Shown: positions 1 through 7,135, counted from the stretch's first letter. The stretch: 8,434 nt of DNA from Anaerolineales bacterium (GCA_012032575.1 JAAUSP010000322.1:1-8434); one strand, 5' to 3'. Notes: generated by a model not told the origin, from the letters alone. Translations and numbers: made by a program.

Positions 1-1
1 C

Positions 2-718
2 CAAAACCCGCACGATCCTGAGCAGGAGGTGATTAAGGGGGCCAGTTTTGACGTCCGCCGGGGCGAAATTCTGGGGATTGCCGGCCTGATGGGTTCCGGG
101 CGCACCGAACTTGTGACCACAATCTTTGGCGAATACGGCAAAGTTACCAAGGGCAAGGTTAAGCTTGAAGGCCGCGAACTCAAGATTGGGAGTTCGCGTG
201 AAGCCATGCTGCAAGGCATCAGCCTGGTGCCCGAAGACCGCAAACGACATGGTCTGGTGCTGATTCAATCTATTCTTAAAAATATTTCCCTGGCCAATCT
301 GGACCAATTTGCTTCCTGGTTAAGAATTGACGATAATGCCGAACTCAACGCCTGTTTAAGTTTTTCCAAAAGTCTGGCCATTAAAGCGCCCAACCTCCAG
401 GTTCCCTGCGACTCCCTGTCGGGAGGTAATCAGCAAAAAGTGGTTATCTCCAAATGGCTCATGTCAAAGCCCAAGGTCTTGATTATGGATGACCCCACCC
501 GCGGCATTGATGTGGGCGCTAAATACGAAATCTACAAGCTGATGAACGATCTGGCCGAAAAAGGCATATCTATTATTATGATCTCTAGCGAACTCGAAGA
601 AGTGCTGGGTATGAGTGACCGGGTTATGGTGATGCACGAAGGCAAATCTACCACCACCCTCGATATCGCTGAGGCAACTCAAGAGAAAATTATGGCGTTA
701 GCCACCGGCATCGCCTAA
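2..718 (+). CDS. xylG: XylG-type sugar ABC transporter ATPase, C-terminal half (5' partial)
   Basis: Cytoplasmic ATPase subunit of a CUT2 (xylose/ribose-type) sugar importer. The frame is open from base 2 with no credible start; the GTG at 29 is an internal valine codon. The gene therefore begins upstream, and only the second ABC domain of a normally ~500-residue, two-domain protein is visible. It opens with the domain-2 hallmark RGEILGIAGLMGSGRTE, a degenerate Walker A lacking GKS, which is usual for domain 2 of this family. VPEDRKRHG, the canonical signature LSGGNQQK, Walker B LIMDDPTRGIDVGAKYEIY and the H-loop-region segment ISSELEEVLGMSDR follow. The strings PEDRKR, TRGID.GAKYEIYKL and SDRVMVMHEGK closely match my recollection of E. 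coli XylG. The Walker B glutamate is Asp here (codon GAC at 491-493). It ends 24 bp before the permease, so the two are surely cotranscribed. Family is certain; xylose specificity is inferred. Confidence 0.93.
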   Translation, partial: QNPHDPEQEVIKGASFDVRRGEILGIAGLMGSGRTELVTTIFGEYGKVTKGKVKLEGRELKIGSSREAMLQGISLVPEDRKRHGLVLIQSILKNISLANLDQFASWLRIDDNAELNACLSFSKSLAIKAPNLQVPCDSLSGGNQQKVVISKWLMSKPKVLIMDDPTRGIDVGAKYEIYKLMNDLAEKGISIIMISSELEEVLGMSDRVMVMHEGKSTTTLDIAEATQEKIMALATGIA

Positions 719-742
719 AGTTATACCAAAGAGGGAGTGTCT

Positions 743-1939
743 ATGAGCGCAGCAACAAGTGTACCATCCACCAGCGCGGTTTCCGGCGTAACCAAGCGAT
801 TCCGGGCTAATATCCAAACTTACGCCCTGATTGTGGCCCTGATTGTGCTGTGGGGGTTTTTCTACATCATGACTGAGGGGGCCTATTTGGGGCCGCAAAA
901 CTTCTCAAATTTGTTCCGCCAGATGACGGTGACAGCGCTGCTGGCAGTCGGCATGGTTCTGGTGATTGTGACGGGCAATATTGACCTGTCGGTGGGCAAA
1001 CTGGCCGGCTTTGTCTCCGTAGTGGTGGCTTATGCTCAAGCCCGCTTATGGAACCAGATTTTGCCGGACCAGGAAATTTTGACCACCATTTTGTCGGTGG
1101 TAGTGGGCTTGTCGGTGGGTATTCTGTTTGGCGTGCTCCAGGGCTATATTATCGCCTTTTTGCGGGTGCCGGCCTTTATTGTGACTCTGGGCGGCATGTG
1201 GTTTCTCAACGGGGCCATTTTGATTGTCACCCAGGGGAAAACCATCCCGGCCAACCAACCGGCCTTTTCGGTGATTGCCCAGGGTTATCTGCCCGTTTGG
1301 GCCGGCTGGATTCTCGCGGCAATCGTCGTCGCCGCGTTACTCTATGCCACCTTCAACAGCCGCCGCAAAAAACGCCGCTATGGCTTTGAGTTGACTCCGC
1401 TTTACCTGGATATGCTCAAAACAGGGTTGTTTGCCGGGGCAGTGATTGTTTACGTTTACGTTGTTAGTCTATATAACGGCGTACCAATTCCGGTGCTCTT
1501 GTTGGCTATCACCGCCGCGATAATGGCTTACGTGTCCAACAATACCCGTTTTGGGCGTTATGCCTACGCCATCGGCGGCAACCGCGAAGCGGCCCGCCTG
1601 TCTGGTATCAGTATTCGCAACAATGTTTTCCTCATCTTTGTGCTGATGGGCTTTTTGTGCGGCGTGTCCGGGATTGTGCTGGCCTCTTATGTAGGCTACG
1701 GCACCATCGCCGCCGGCACCGGCTACGAACTTGACGCCATTGCCAGTTGTATCCTGGGCGGCACCTCAACCCTGGGCGGCGAAGGCACTATCTTTGGGGC
1801 GATGATCGGGGCGCTGATTATGGCCAGCCTGACCAACGGCCTGCAAATGATGAACGTCCAACCCGCCTGGCAATATCTGCTCAAAGGTGTGGTGCTGGTG
1901 GTCGCTGTTTACGCCGACGTGTATCTCAAGAAGCGATAA
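743..1939 (+). CDS. xylH: XylH-type sugar ABC transporter permease
   Basis: Inner-membrane permease of a CUT2 importer, partner of the preceding ATPase; 398 residues, close to the ~390 of E. coli XylH. I chose ATG 743 over GTG 737 because the Shine-Dalgarno-like GAGG at 731-734 lies 8 nt upstream of 743, whereas GTG 737 would sit on top of it. A basic cytoplasmic N-terminus leads into about ten hydrophobic segments. Family motifs include LAVGMVLVIVTGNIDLSVG near the third segment, the RRKKRR basic cytoplasmic loop in the middle typical of XylH-length permeases, and the ATPase-coupling loop GRYAYAIGGNREAARLSGI. Near the C-terminus, ILGGTSTLGGEGTIFGAMIG is the usual BPD_transp_2 ending. It is a divergent paralogue of the permease at 4105-5349. 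Transport of xylose itself is an inference from resemblance. Confidence 0.93.
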   Translation: MSAATSVPSTSAVSGVTKRFRANIQTYALIVALIVLWGFFYIMTEGAYLGPQNFSNLFRQMTVTALLAVGMVLVIVTGNIDLSVGKLAGFVSVVVAYAQARLWNQILPDQEILTTILSVVVGLSVGILFGVLQGYIIAFLRVPAFIVTLGGMWFLNGAILIVTQGKTIPANQPAFSVIAQGYLPVWAGWILAAIVVAALLYATFNSRRKKRRYGFELTPLYLDMLKTGLFAGAVIVYVYVVSLYNGVPIPVLLLAITAAIMAYVSNNTRFGRYAYAIGGNREAARLSGISIRNNVFLIFVLMGFLCGVSGIVLASYVGYGTIAAGTGYELDAIASCILGGTSTLGGEGTIFGAMIGALIMASLTNGLQMMNVQPAWQYLLKGVVLVVAVYADVYLKKR

Positions 1940-1953
1940 AGGCATAAAGACGC

Positions 1954-2019
1954 GATGAGGCGGGGGCGATGACGCGCAGAATCTTTCGCCTCCTCGCGTC
2001 ATCGCCTCCCCGCCTCATC
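1954..2019. repeat. Long GC-rich hairpin between xylH and the binding-protein gene
   Basis: Inverted repeat with left arm 1954-1976 (GATGAGGCGGGG then GCGATGACGCG) and right arm 1995-2019. The arms match throughout except for a 2-nt bulge, around an 18-nt loop. No U-run follows, so it is not a textbook intrinsic terminator. It could still act as a transcript 3' stabiliser, processing site or weak terminator closing the xylGH operon. It fills most of the 134-bp gap. I see no gene in the gap and no convincing promoter between the hairpin and the GTG at 2074. Confidence 0.7.
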
Positions 2020-2073
2020 ATCGGCGGCCTGCTCAGGCTCATACACACTCCTCTTTTAAGACCGAATTGAAAT

Positions 2074-3225
2074 GTGAGCAAATTTCTAAAATTACTCTCT
2101 CTTCTGGTAACGCTCTTGGGGATAAGCGCCTGTACCGGCTTAACCAGCAGCACTGAGACGGAAAAAATCAGTGCTGCTGGGGTTGAAACCCCGGCGGCAA
2201 ATTCTCCCGAACTGGGGGCTTCGAGCGGCGACCCGTTATCAGGTTCGATTGCGGTGTTGTTACCCGACAGCATCTCTTCTGCCCGCTGGGAAGCCGATGA
2301 CCGGCGCTTTTTTGAAATAGCCTTCCGGGCGGCCGGCGTCAGCTATACCATTGTCAATGCCGGCGGTGATGCCCGCGCCCAACAAACCCAGGCCGAACAA
2401 GCCATTACCAACGGAGCCAAAGTTTTGCTTCTGGTCAATCTCGACAGCGGCAGCGGCGCGGCGATCATTGCCCAAGCCCGCGAGGCCGGGGTCAAAGTGA
2501 TTGACTACGACCGTCTGACCGTCGAAGGCCCCGGCGCGGATATTTATGTTTCTTTTGACAACGTCGCAGTTGGGCGACTGATGGGAGAAACGCTCCAACC
2601 GATCATTGATGGATTGGACCTTGAAAAACCCCGGATAGTTGTCCTCAACGGCTCGCCTACCGACAACAACTCCTCGCTCTTTGCCCAGGGTTACAAGTCT
2701 ATCGCCGAACCCAGGTTTGCGGCGAGTGCGTGGGAGAAAGTGGATGAACAGGCCGTGCCCAATTGGGATAATCAACAGGCCCTGGTCATCTACGAGCAAA
2801 TTCTGACCGCAGCCGGAGGCAGAGTTGATGCGACCATCGCCGCTAACGATGGGCTGGCCGGTTCGGTGGTCTCTGCCCTCAAAGGCCAGAAGTTAGCGCC
2901 TATTCCGCTCAGCGGGCAGGATGCCACTATCGGCGGCATCCAGAATATTCTCTCCGGCTGGCAAACGATGACCGTCTATAAGCCCATTGAACTGGAAGCC
3001 GAGGCCGCTGCCGATGTAGCAATTCGGCTGCTCAAGGGTGAAAACCCGGCCAACATTACTGCGGATACCATCTATAACGGTCAAAACGACATCCCCTACA
3101 TCAAACTGACGCCTATTGCCGTTACCCGGCAGAACATTGCCGAGACCGTTATTGCCGATGGCTTCCGAACCTGGGCCGAAATCTGTGTGGGCGAGTATGA
3201 ACAGTACTGCCCAGTAAATTATTAA
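2074..3225 (+). CDS. XylF-like sugar-binding lipoprotein
   Basis: Extracytoplasmic substrate-binding component of a CUT2 sugar importer, predicted to be a membrane-anchored lipoprotein. The 383-residue protein starts at GTG 2074; the ATG at 2072 is out of frame and stops at once, and the ribosome site is weak. Signal peptide MSKFLKLLSLLVTLLGISAC has a lipobox ISAC with Cys20 as anchor. A ~35-residue Ser/Thr/Ala/Glu-rich tether follows, then a type I periplasmic-binding fold (Peripla_BP_4, COG4213-like). XylF landmarks occur in order: SSARWEADDRRFFE, the YDRL and YVSFDN motifs, GSPTDNNSSLFAQGY, TIAANDGLAG, LSGQDA and MTVYKPIELEA. These cover most sugar-contacting Arg, Asn, Asp and Lys positions I recall from E. 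coli XylF. Being downstream of xylGH is unusual; its neighbours suggest it serves the ATPase and permease at 3338-5349. The actual ligand is unknown. Confidence 0.9.
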   Translation: MSKFLKLLSLLVTLLGISACTGLTSSTETEKISAAGVETPAANSPELGASSGDPLSGSIAVLLPDSISSARWEADDRRFFEIAFRAAGVSYTIVNAGGDARAQQTQAEQAITNGAKVLLLVNLDSGSGAAIIAQAREAGVKVIDYDRLTVEGPGADIYVSFDNVAVGRLMGETLQPIIDGLDLEKPRIVVLNGSPTDNNSSLFAQGYKSIAEPRFAASAWEKVDEQAVPNWDNQQALVIYEQILTAAGGRVDATIAANDGLAGSVVSALKGQKLAPIPLSGQDATIGGIQNILSGWQTMTVYKPIELEAEAAADVAIRLLKGENPANITADTIYNGQNDIPYIKLTPIAVTRQNIAETVIADGFRTWAEICVGEYEQYCPVNY

Positions 3226-3322
3226 GCCTCAGTAGATCCAAATTTGCCAGCAGTGGCGGCTCCCACGCCGCCGCTACGCAGGCGTGGGAGCCTGCTCCGC
3301 TTCAAAAATTGGATCTACTGAG
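3226..3322. repeat. MITE-like palindromic intergenic element
   Basis: Nested inverted repeat lying between the binding-protein stop and the next ATPase. Outer arms are a perfect 14-bp pair, CTCAGTAGATCCAA at 3228-3241 and its complement at 3309-3322. The inner stem is a perfect 12-bp pair, GGCTCCCACGCC at 3258-3269 and complement at 3281-3292, around an 11-nt loop. A possible AGCCT direct repeat occurs at 3225-3229 and 3321-3325, but the left copy overlaps the arm. It has no coding capacity, so it could be a non-autonomous element or a dispersed palindrome. In the transcript it would fold strongly and could hold expression of the membrane components below that of the binding protein. Confidence 0.75.
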
Positions 3323-3337
3323 CCTGAGAAAAAAGCG

Positions 3338-4108
3338 TTGTCAGAGAAACCACTCCTGCAATTGAAAGGCGTCTCAAAAAGCTTTGGAGCAGTTCAGGCG
3401 CTCGCCAAAGTTGATTTTGAGGTGCGCCTGGGTGAAGTTGTGGCTCTGGTGGGTGATAATGGGGCCGGCAAATCTACCCTCATTAAAGGTATCGCCGGCA
3501 TTTATCCCTTTGACGAAGGCGAATTCTACTTTGAAGGGAGACGCACCCTTATTCGCACTCCCCGCGACAGTGTGGCTCTGGGCATCGAGGTGGTTTATCA
3601 GGATTTGGCCCTGGCCGACAATCTGGATGTGGTGGCCAATATGTTTTTAGGACGTGAACGCATTCAAAATCTGTGGCGGCTCAACGAAAACAGCATGGAG
3701 CAAACCTGCGCCGAAATTCTCACCTCGCTGTCGGTCACAACCGTCCACTCGGTTCGTCAGGCCGTGGCCGAACTTTCCGGCGGGCAGCGTCAGGCGGTGG
3801 CGGTGGCCAGGGCGGTACTGTGGAACTCCAAACTGGTCATTCTGGATGAACCTACCGCCGCTTTGGGACTGGTGCAAACCCTGCAGGTACTCGAACTGGT
3901 CAAGACGCTGGCCCGCAAAGGATTGGCCGTAATTCTGATCTCCCATAACCTGCACGAAGTATTTGAAGTGGCCGACCGCATTACGGTGCTACGGCTAGGC
4001 CAGAAAGTCAATGAGTTTTGCGTGGCCCAGACCAATCAGCAAGAGGTGGTCCAGGCAATAACATCGGGCAAACTCCACCATACTCCAGCCAGGACGAGGC
4101 AATTGTGA
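3338..4108 (+). CDS. Single-domain sugar ABC transporter ATPase
   Basis: Cytoplasmic ATPase of a CUT2-like sugar importer with only one ABC domain (about 256 residues), like the fructose FrcA type, so it probably works as a homodimer. All catalytic motifs are canonical. Counting from TTG 3338, they are Walker A GDNGAGKS at 39-46, Q-loop VVYQDLAL, signature LSGGQRQ from 146, Walker B VILDEPTAALG with Asp170-Glu171, and H-loop His203 in LISHN. The start is uncertain. The frame stays open back to a GTG at 3284, but that lies inside the palindromic repeat and would add repeat-encoded residues. TTG 3338 (SEKPLLQLKGVSKSFG) begins where homologues normally do, with a weak GAG 9 nt upstream. Its stop overlaps the next permease by 4 nt, implying translational coupling. 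Confidence 0.9.
   Translation: MSEKPLLQLKGVSKSFGAVQALAKVDFEVRLGEVVALVGDNGAGKSTLIKGIAGIYPFDEGEFYFEGRRTLIRTPRDSVALGIEVVYQDLALADNLDVVANMFLGRERIQNLWRLNENSMEQTCAEILTSLSVTTVHSVRQAVAELSGGQRQAVAVARAVLWNSKLVILDEPTAALGLVQTLQVLELVKTLARKGLAVILISHNLHEVFEVADRITVLRLGQKVNEFCVAQTNQQEVVQAITSGKLHHTPARTRQL
4096..4107 (+). promoter_or_regulatory. RBS and overlapping GTG start of permease 2
   Basis: GAGG at 4096-4099 is spaced 5 nt from the GTG at 4105, which overlaps the upstream TGA as GTGA (4105-4108). This favours 4105 over the earlier in-frame GTG at 4018, which lies deep within the ATPase gene. It indicates coupled translation of ATPase and permease. Confidence 0.7.
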
Positions 4109-5349
4109 TAAAGAATAAAGAATTTCCTCCCCCCACCGAGAGCAGCCCTCTGGTTGGTCAGACTGCTCAACCCCTCTCGGAATATGTGAATGCTTACTTG
4201 CGACGGATGCGCTCCGGTGATTTGGGTTCTCTCCCGATTATCCTCGGAGTTTTGATTATTGCCGTGATTTTCCAAAGCTTAAACGCCAACTATCTTACCC
4301 CGCGCAATTTTGTCAATCTGATTGTCCAAATGGCCGGTATCACCACCATTGCCATTGGCGTGGTTTATGTGCTACTGTTGGGCGAGATTGACCTTTCAAT
4401 TGGCTATGTCAGCGCCGTCGCCGCCGTCTTTATGACGCTGCGCCTGCGCCCGCCCGATGGGTGGCCCTGGTTTATGGCTATCGGGGTGGCGCTGCTGTTT
4501 GTCGCTTTAATTGGCATGATCCAGGGGATGATTATCACCCGGTTTCATTTGCCTTCATTTGTCGTTACGCTGGCTGGTTTTCTGGTTTGGAACGGGGCGG
4601 TGCTGATTCTCATTGGCAGCGGGGGCACCGTAGTGATTCAAGACCCGGTGGTGATCGGCCTGGCCAATTATTTTTTGCCGGCTGCCTGGAGTTGGATTGT
4701 CGCCAGCGTCATTGTCATTTTGTTTGCCCTCAACCGGATCGTGCGCTGGCGAGATCGCCGGCAGCGGGGCGTTGCCACCACCCCTTTAGCCGTGCTGGTT
4801 ATCCAGATCATCATTCTGACCATCGGGGTAGTGCTGGCGGTTTATTTTGCCAATCAGGATCGAGGCGTGCCTTTGATTGGCCTGGTTCTCCTGATTTTGC
4901 TCACCGGCTTCACCTTTTTGGCCGAAAGGACGCAGTTTGGCCGTTATGTTTATGCCATCGGCGGCAATATCGAAGCAGCCCGGCGGGCCGGCATCCAGGT
5001 TGACCAGATCCGGGTGATGGTATTTATGATTTCGAGCTTGATGGCCGGGGTGGGGGGCATTGTGCTGGCTTCGCGCCTGCGCTCGGTGGATACGGCGGCG
5101 GGCGGCGGCAACCTCCTGCTCAACTCGATTGCGGCGGCGGTGATTGGCGGGACCAGCCTGTTCGGCGGCAGCGGCAAAGTTTCCAGCGCCTTCCTCGGTG
5201 CGCTGGTCATTGCCAGCATCGAAAACGGCATGGGCTTGCTCGGCCTGAGCGCGGGAGTCAAATTTGTAATTACCGGCCTGGTGCTGCTGGTCGCCGTTCT
5301 GGTTGACTCAATTTCACGCCACAACCGCAGCCGCTCCGGCATCGCCTGA
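4105..5349 (+). CDS. XylH-like sugar ABC transporter permease (second copy)
   Basis: Inner-membrane permease of about 414 residues, partner of the single-domain ATPase directly upstream. A ~45-residue polar cytoplasmic N-terminus (Pro/Ser-rich, then YLRRMRSGDLGSL) precedes about ten hydrophobic segments. It shares the XylH plan: GVVYVLLLGEIDLSIGYVS, the basic loop RWRDRRQRG in the middle, the coupling loop GRYVYAIGGNIEAARRAGI, and VIGGTSLFGGSGKVSSAFLGAL near the end. Motif order and basic-loop position mirror the permease at 743-1939, but the two are clearly diverged, so this is an old duplication or a separately acquired module rather than a recent copy. Together with the binding lipoprotein and ATPase it completes a second importer. 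Substrate cannot be read from sequence; pentose-like is the best guess. Confidence 0.92.
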   Translation: MIKNKEFPPPTESSPLVGQTAQPLSEYVNAYLRRMRSGDLGSLPIILGVLIIAVIFQSLNANYLTPRNFVNLIVQMAGITTIAIGVVYVLLLGEIDLSIGYVSAVAAVFMTLRLRPPDGWPWFMAIGVALLFVALIGMIQGMIITRFHLPSFVVTLAGFLVWNGAVLILIGSGGTVVIQDPVVIGLANYFLPAAWSWIVASVIVILFALNRIVRWRDRRQRGVATTPLAVLVIQIIILTIGVVLAVYFANQDRGVPLIGLVLLILLTGFTFLAERTQFGRYVYAIGGNIEAARRAGIQVDQIRVMVFMISSLMAGVGGIVLASRLRSVDTAAGGGNLLLNSIAAAVIGGTSLFGGSGKVSSAFLGALVIASIENGMGLLGLSAGVKFVITGLVLLVAVLVDSISRHNRSRSGIA

Positions 5350-5365
5350 TTTTGACCCCGCCTGC

Positions 5366-5394
5366 TTGAACTAATCCATTGAAAAGAGTATATT
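5366..5394 (+). promoter_or_regulatory. Candidate sigma-70-type promoter for the ABC-kinase gene
   Basis: A -35-like TTGAAC (5366-5371) is separated by exactly 17 bp from a -10-like TATATT (5389-5394), with TATTAT also at 5391-5396. It sits in the gap after permease 2 and would start transcription near 5401, about 45 nt before the preferred start codon. This suggests the sensor gene can be expressed independently of the transporter operon. Prediction from spacing and consensus only. Confidence 0.45.
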
Positions 5395-5435
5395 ATGCAT
5401 CACGCCGTGTGCCTGGCGTTTAATGGCTCAGGCAC

Positions 5436-5441
5436 AGGTGA
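5436..5441 (+). promoter_or_regulatory. Ribosome binding site deciding the ABC-kinase start
   Basis: AGGTGA lies 5 nt upstream of ATG 5447. The alternative in-frame ATG at 5423 has no comparable site, and the protein from 5447 ([15 protein letters not shown]) begins as ABC ATPases of this type usually do. Confidence 0.55.
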
Positions 5442-5446
5442 AGCTG

Positions 5447-7068
5447 ATGGACCCACTGCTTAGAGTTTTCAACCTTTCCAAACGCTATGGTACGCTGACC
5501 GCGATCCAGCAGGTAGATTTTGATGTTTATCCGGGTGAAGTGATTGGCCTGGCGGGCCGGAGCGGGTCGGCAAATCGGTGTTGGCTATGCTTCTGGCCGG
5601 CCTCGATGCCCCGGATATGGGCGAAATTTACTTTGCCCAACAACGGCTGACCTGGCCGTTTCAAGCCCGGCGCATCGGCCTGGAGGTGATTCACCAGCGG
5701 CCCAACCTGGCGGAAAACCTGTCTATTACCAGCAATATCTTTTTGGGCAATGAAATGGGCTGGCCCCCGCTTATCAATTGGCTAAAGATGCCCAATGAAC
5801 GGCGCATGGACCGGGAGGCCACCCGGATTTTAACCAATCTGGGCGTCCGCTTTAACTCGCTGGAAGAAAAAGTCTCAAACCTGTCCAGCGAACAGCGCCA
5901 GCTTGTCGCCATTGCCCGCGCCATTGCCTGTCCCGCCCGCCTGATTGTAGCCGATGAGCCGACCGGCCTGTTAAGTTACTCCTTTCAGCAGCAGTTTCTC
6001 TCCCTGATTCAAACCTGGCAGCAGCAAGGCATCTCGATTATTTTTAGCAGCAAAAACCTGGAGCACCTGTTTGCCGTGGCCGACCGGATTCTGGCCCTCC
6101 GCGATGGCCGCCTGGTAGCCAACTGCCGCACCGATGAAACCAGCCGGGAGGAGATTGTGGCGGCGCTCGTCGGTACCACCGACCGGCGGCAGCTTACCCC
6201 GGCCATCTGGGCTTTGGACAGCTACTATCAGGCCCGCGAACAGGCCGAGAAACTGCGCCACCAACAAACCCTGCTGGAACAAAACCTGGCGGCGCAGGAC
6301 ACCCTCAACCAGCAGCTTATTGACCAGTTGGCCGAACAGGTCCGCGCCCTCGACCAGGCCAACTTTGCCTTGCAGGACGCCCAACGCCGCCTTTTAACCG
6401 AACGGGAACAGGAACGCAAACACCTGGCCCGCGAACTCCACGATCAGGTCATCCAGGATTTGCTGAGCGTCAACTATCAGTTGGAAGAGATTGAGGAAGA
6501 GGCCAACGGAGACAGTCTGCCGCTCAAAGATGATCTACTGGACGCGCGTGAACGCATCCGCAACCTGGTGGACGACCTGCGCCGCATCTGTGGCGATCTG
6601 CGCCCGCCGACGATTGACAGCTTGGGCCTGGGCGCAGCGCTGCAATCTTACAGCCAGGATTGGGAAGTCCGCACCGACATAAAAGTTACGCTCGATTTAT
6701 CGTCCAATCTGGGCCGCCTGCCCGAAGCGCTCGAACTTTCCATTTTTCGCATTGTGCAGGAGGGCCTGAGTAATGTGCGCAAGCACGCCCACGCCAGCAG
6801 CGTCAAGGTTAGCCTGAAGCATACCACTCCGCGCATGGTCATGATCTCGATTAGCGATAACGGCCACGGATTGACCAGCGGCTTCGATCTGGCGACGCTT
6901 TCGGCCAGAGGGCATTACGGGCTGCTGGGCATCGGCGAGCGGGTTGCTTTGCTGGGGGGACGCTTAAAATTGCAGAATCAACCGGAGGGCGGTTTGTTGC
7001 TGGAAGTAGAAATACCGCATCCCCGCGTAGATATGACCATGAGTTCAATGGTTAAAAAGTATCCATAA
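5447..7068 (+). CDS. ABC ATPase-NarL-type histidine kinase fusion (frameshifted at Walker A)
   Basis: Predicted soluble sensor kinase, about 540 residues once the frame is repaired. Codons run in one frame to 5569 and then, one base short, in another to 7068. Restoring a single G beside GG 5569-5570 yields a perfect Walker A, GRSGSGKS (37-44). Residues 1-240 are a CUT2-like ABC ATPase with Q-loop region [13 protein letters not shown] and Walker B VADEPTG (Asp170-Glu171). The signature is LSSEQ (146-150) instead of LSGGQ, and the H-loop position is Lys203 in SSKN. A Gln/Leu/Glu-rich coiled coil (~260-325) leads to a HisKA_3 box ARELHDQ with phospho-acceptor His332, the [12 protein letters not shown] motif, and a HATPase_c domain: N-box Asn443, DNGHG from 471, GLLGIGER from 492. 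There are no membrane segments. I infer transporter-linked sensing; autophosphorylation should be possible. If the frameshift is real, only a protein lacking Walker A (from about GTG 5578) could be made. Confidence 0.85.
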
Positions 7069-7135
7069 ACCTTTAGAAAACGGTTTACCTCTTATTTCTT
7101 TTTCTAATTTCTTAAATCTTCACGGAGGATTTTTC

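Noticed and set aside
29..31. GTG at 29 as the start of a standalone single-domain ATPase, with AGGAG just upstream
   Set aside because: The frame is open to base 2 and the domain-2 hallmarks (GLMGSGRTE, TRGID) show it is the C-terminal half of a two-domain XylG.
1977..2040. Intrinsic terminator after xylH
   Set aside because: The stem is strong but no T-run follows the right arm, so I annotate a hairpin repeat rather than a terminator.
2260..2799. Long minus-strand open frame (179 codons) inside the binding-protein gene
   Set aside because: It is the antisense shadow of a clearly conserved gene with no recognisable motif; similar shadow frames lie opposite the aldolase and ATPase genes.
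3284..3337. N-terminal extension of the single-domain ATPase from GTG 3284
   Set aside because: The added residues would be encoded by the palindromic repeat, no ribosome site is apparent, and the family normally begins about where TTG 3338 starts.
7072..7120. AAAACGGTTTACC as a CcpA/LacI-type operator, and TTTACC...TAATTT as a promoter, upstream of the aldolase
   Set aside because: The dyad around CG is too imperfect and mismatches the cre consensus at key positions; the promoter boxes have poor matches and only 15-bp spacing.
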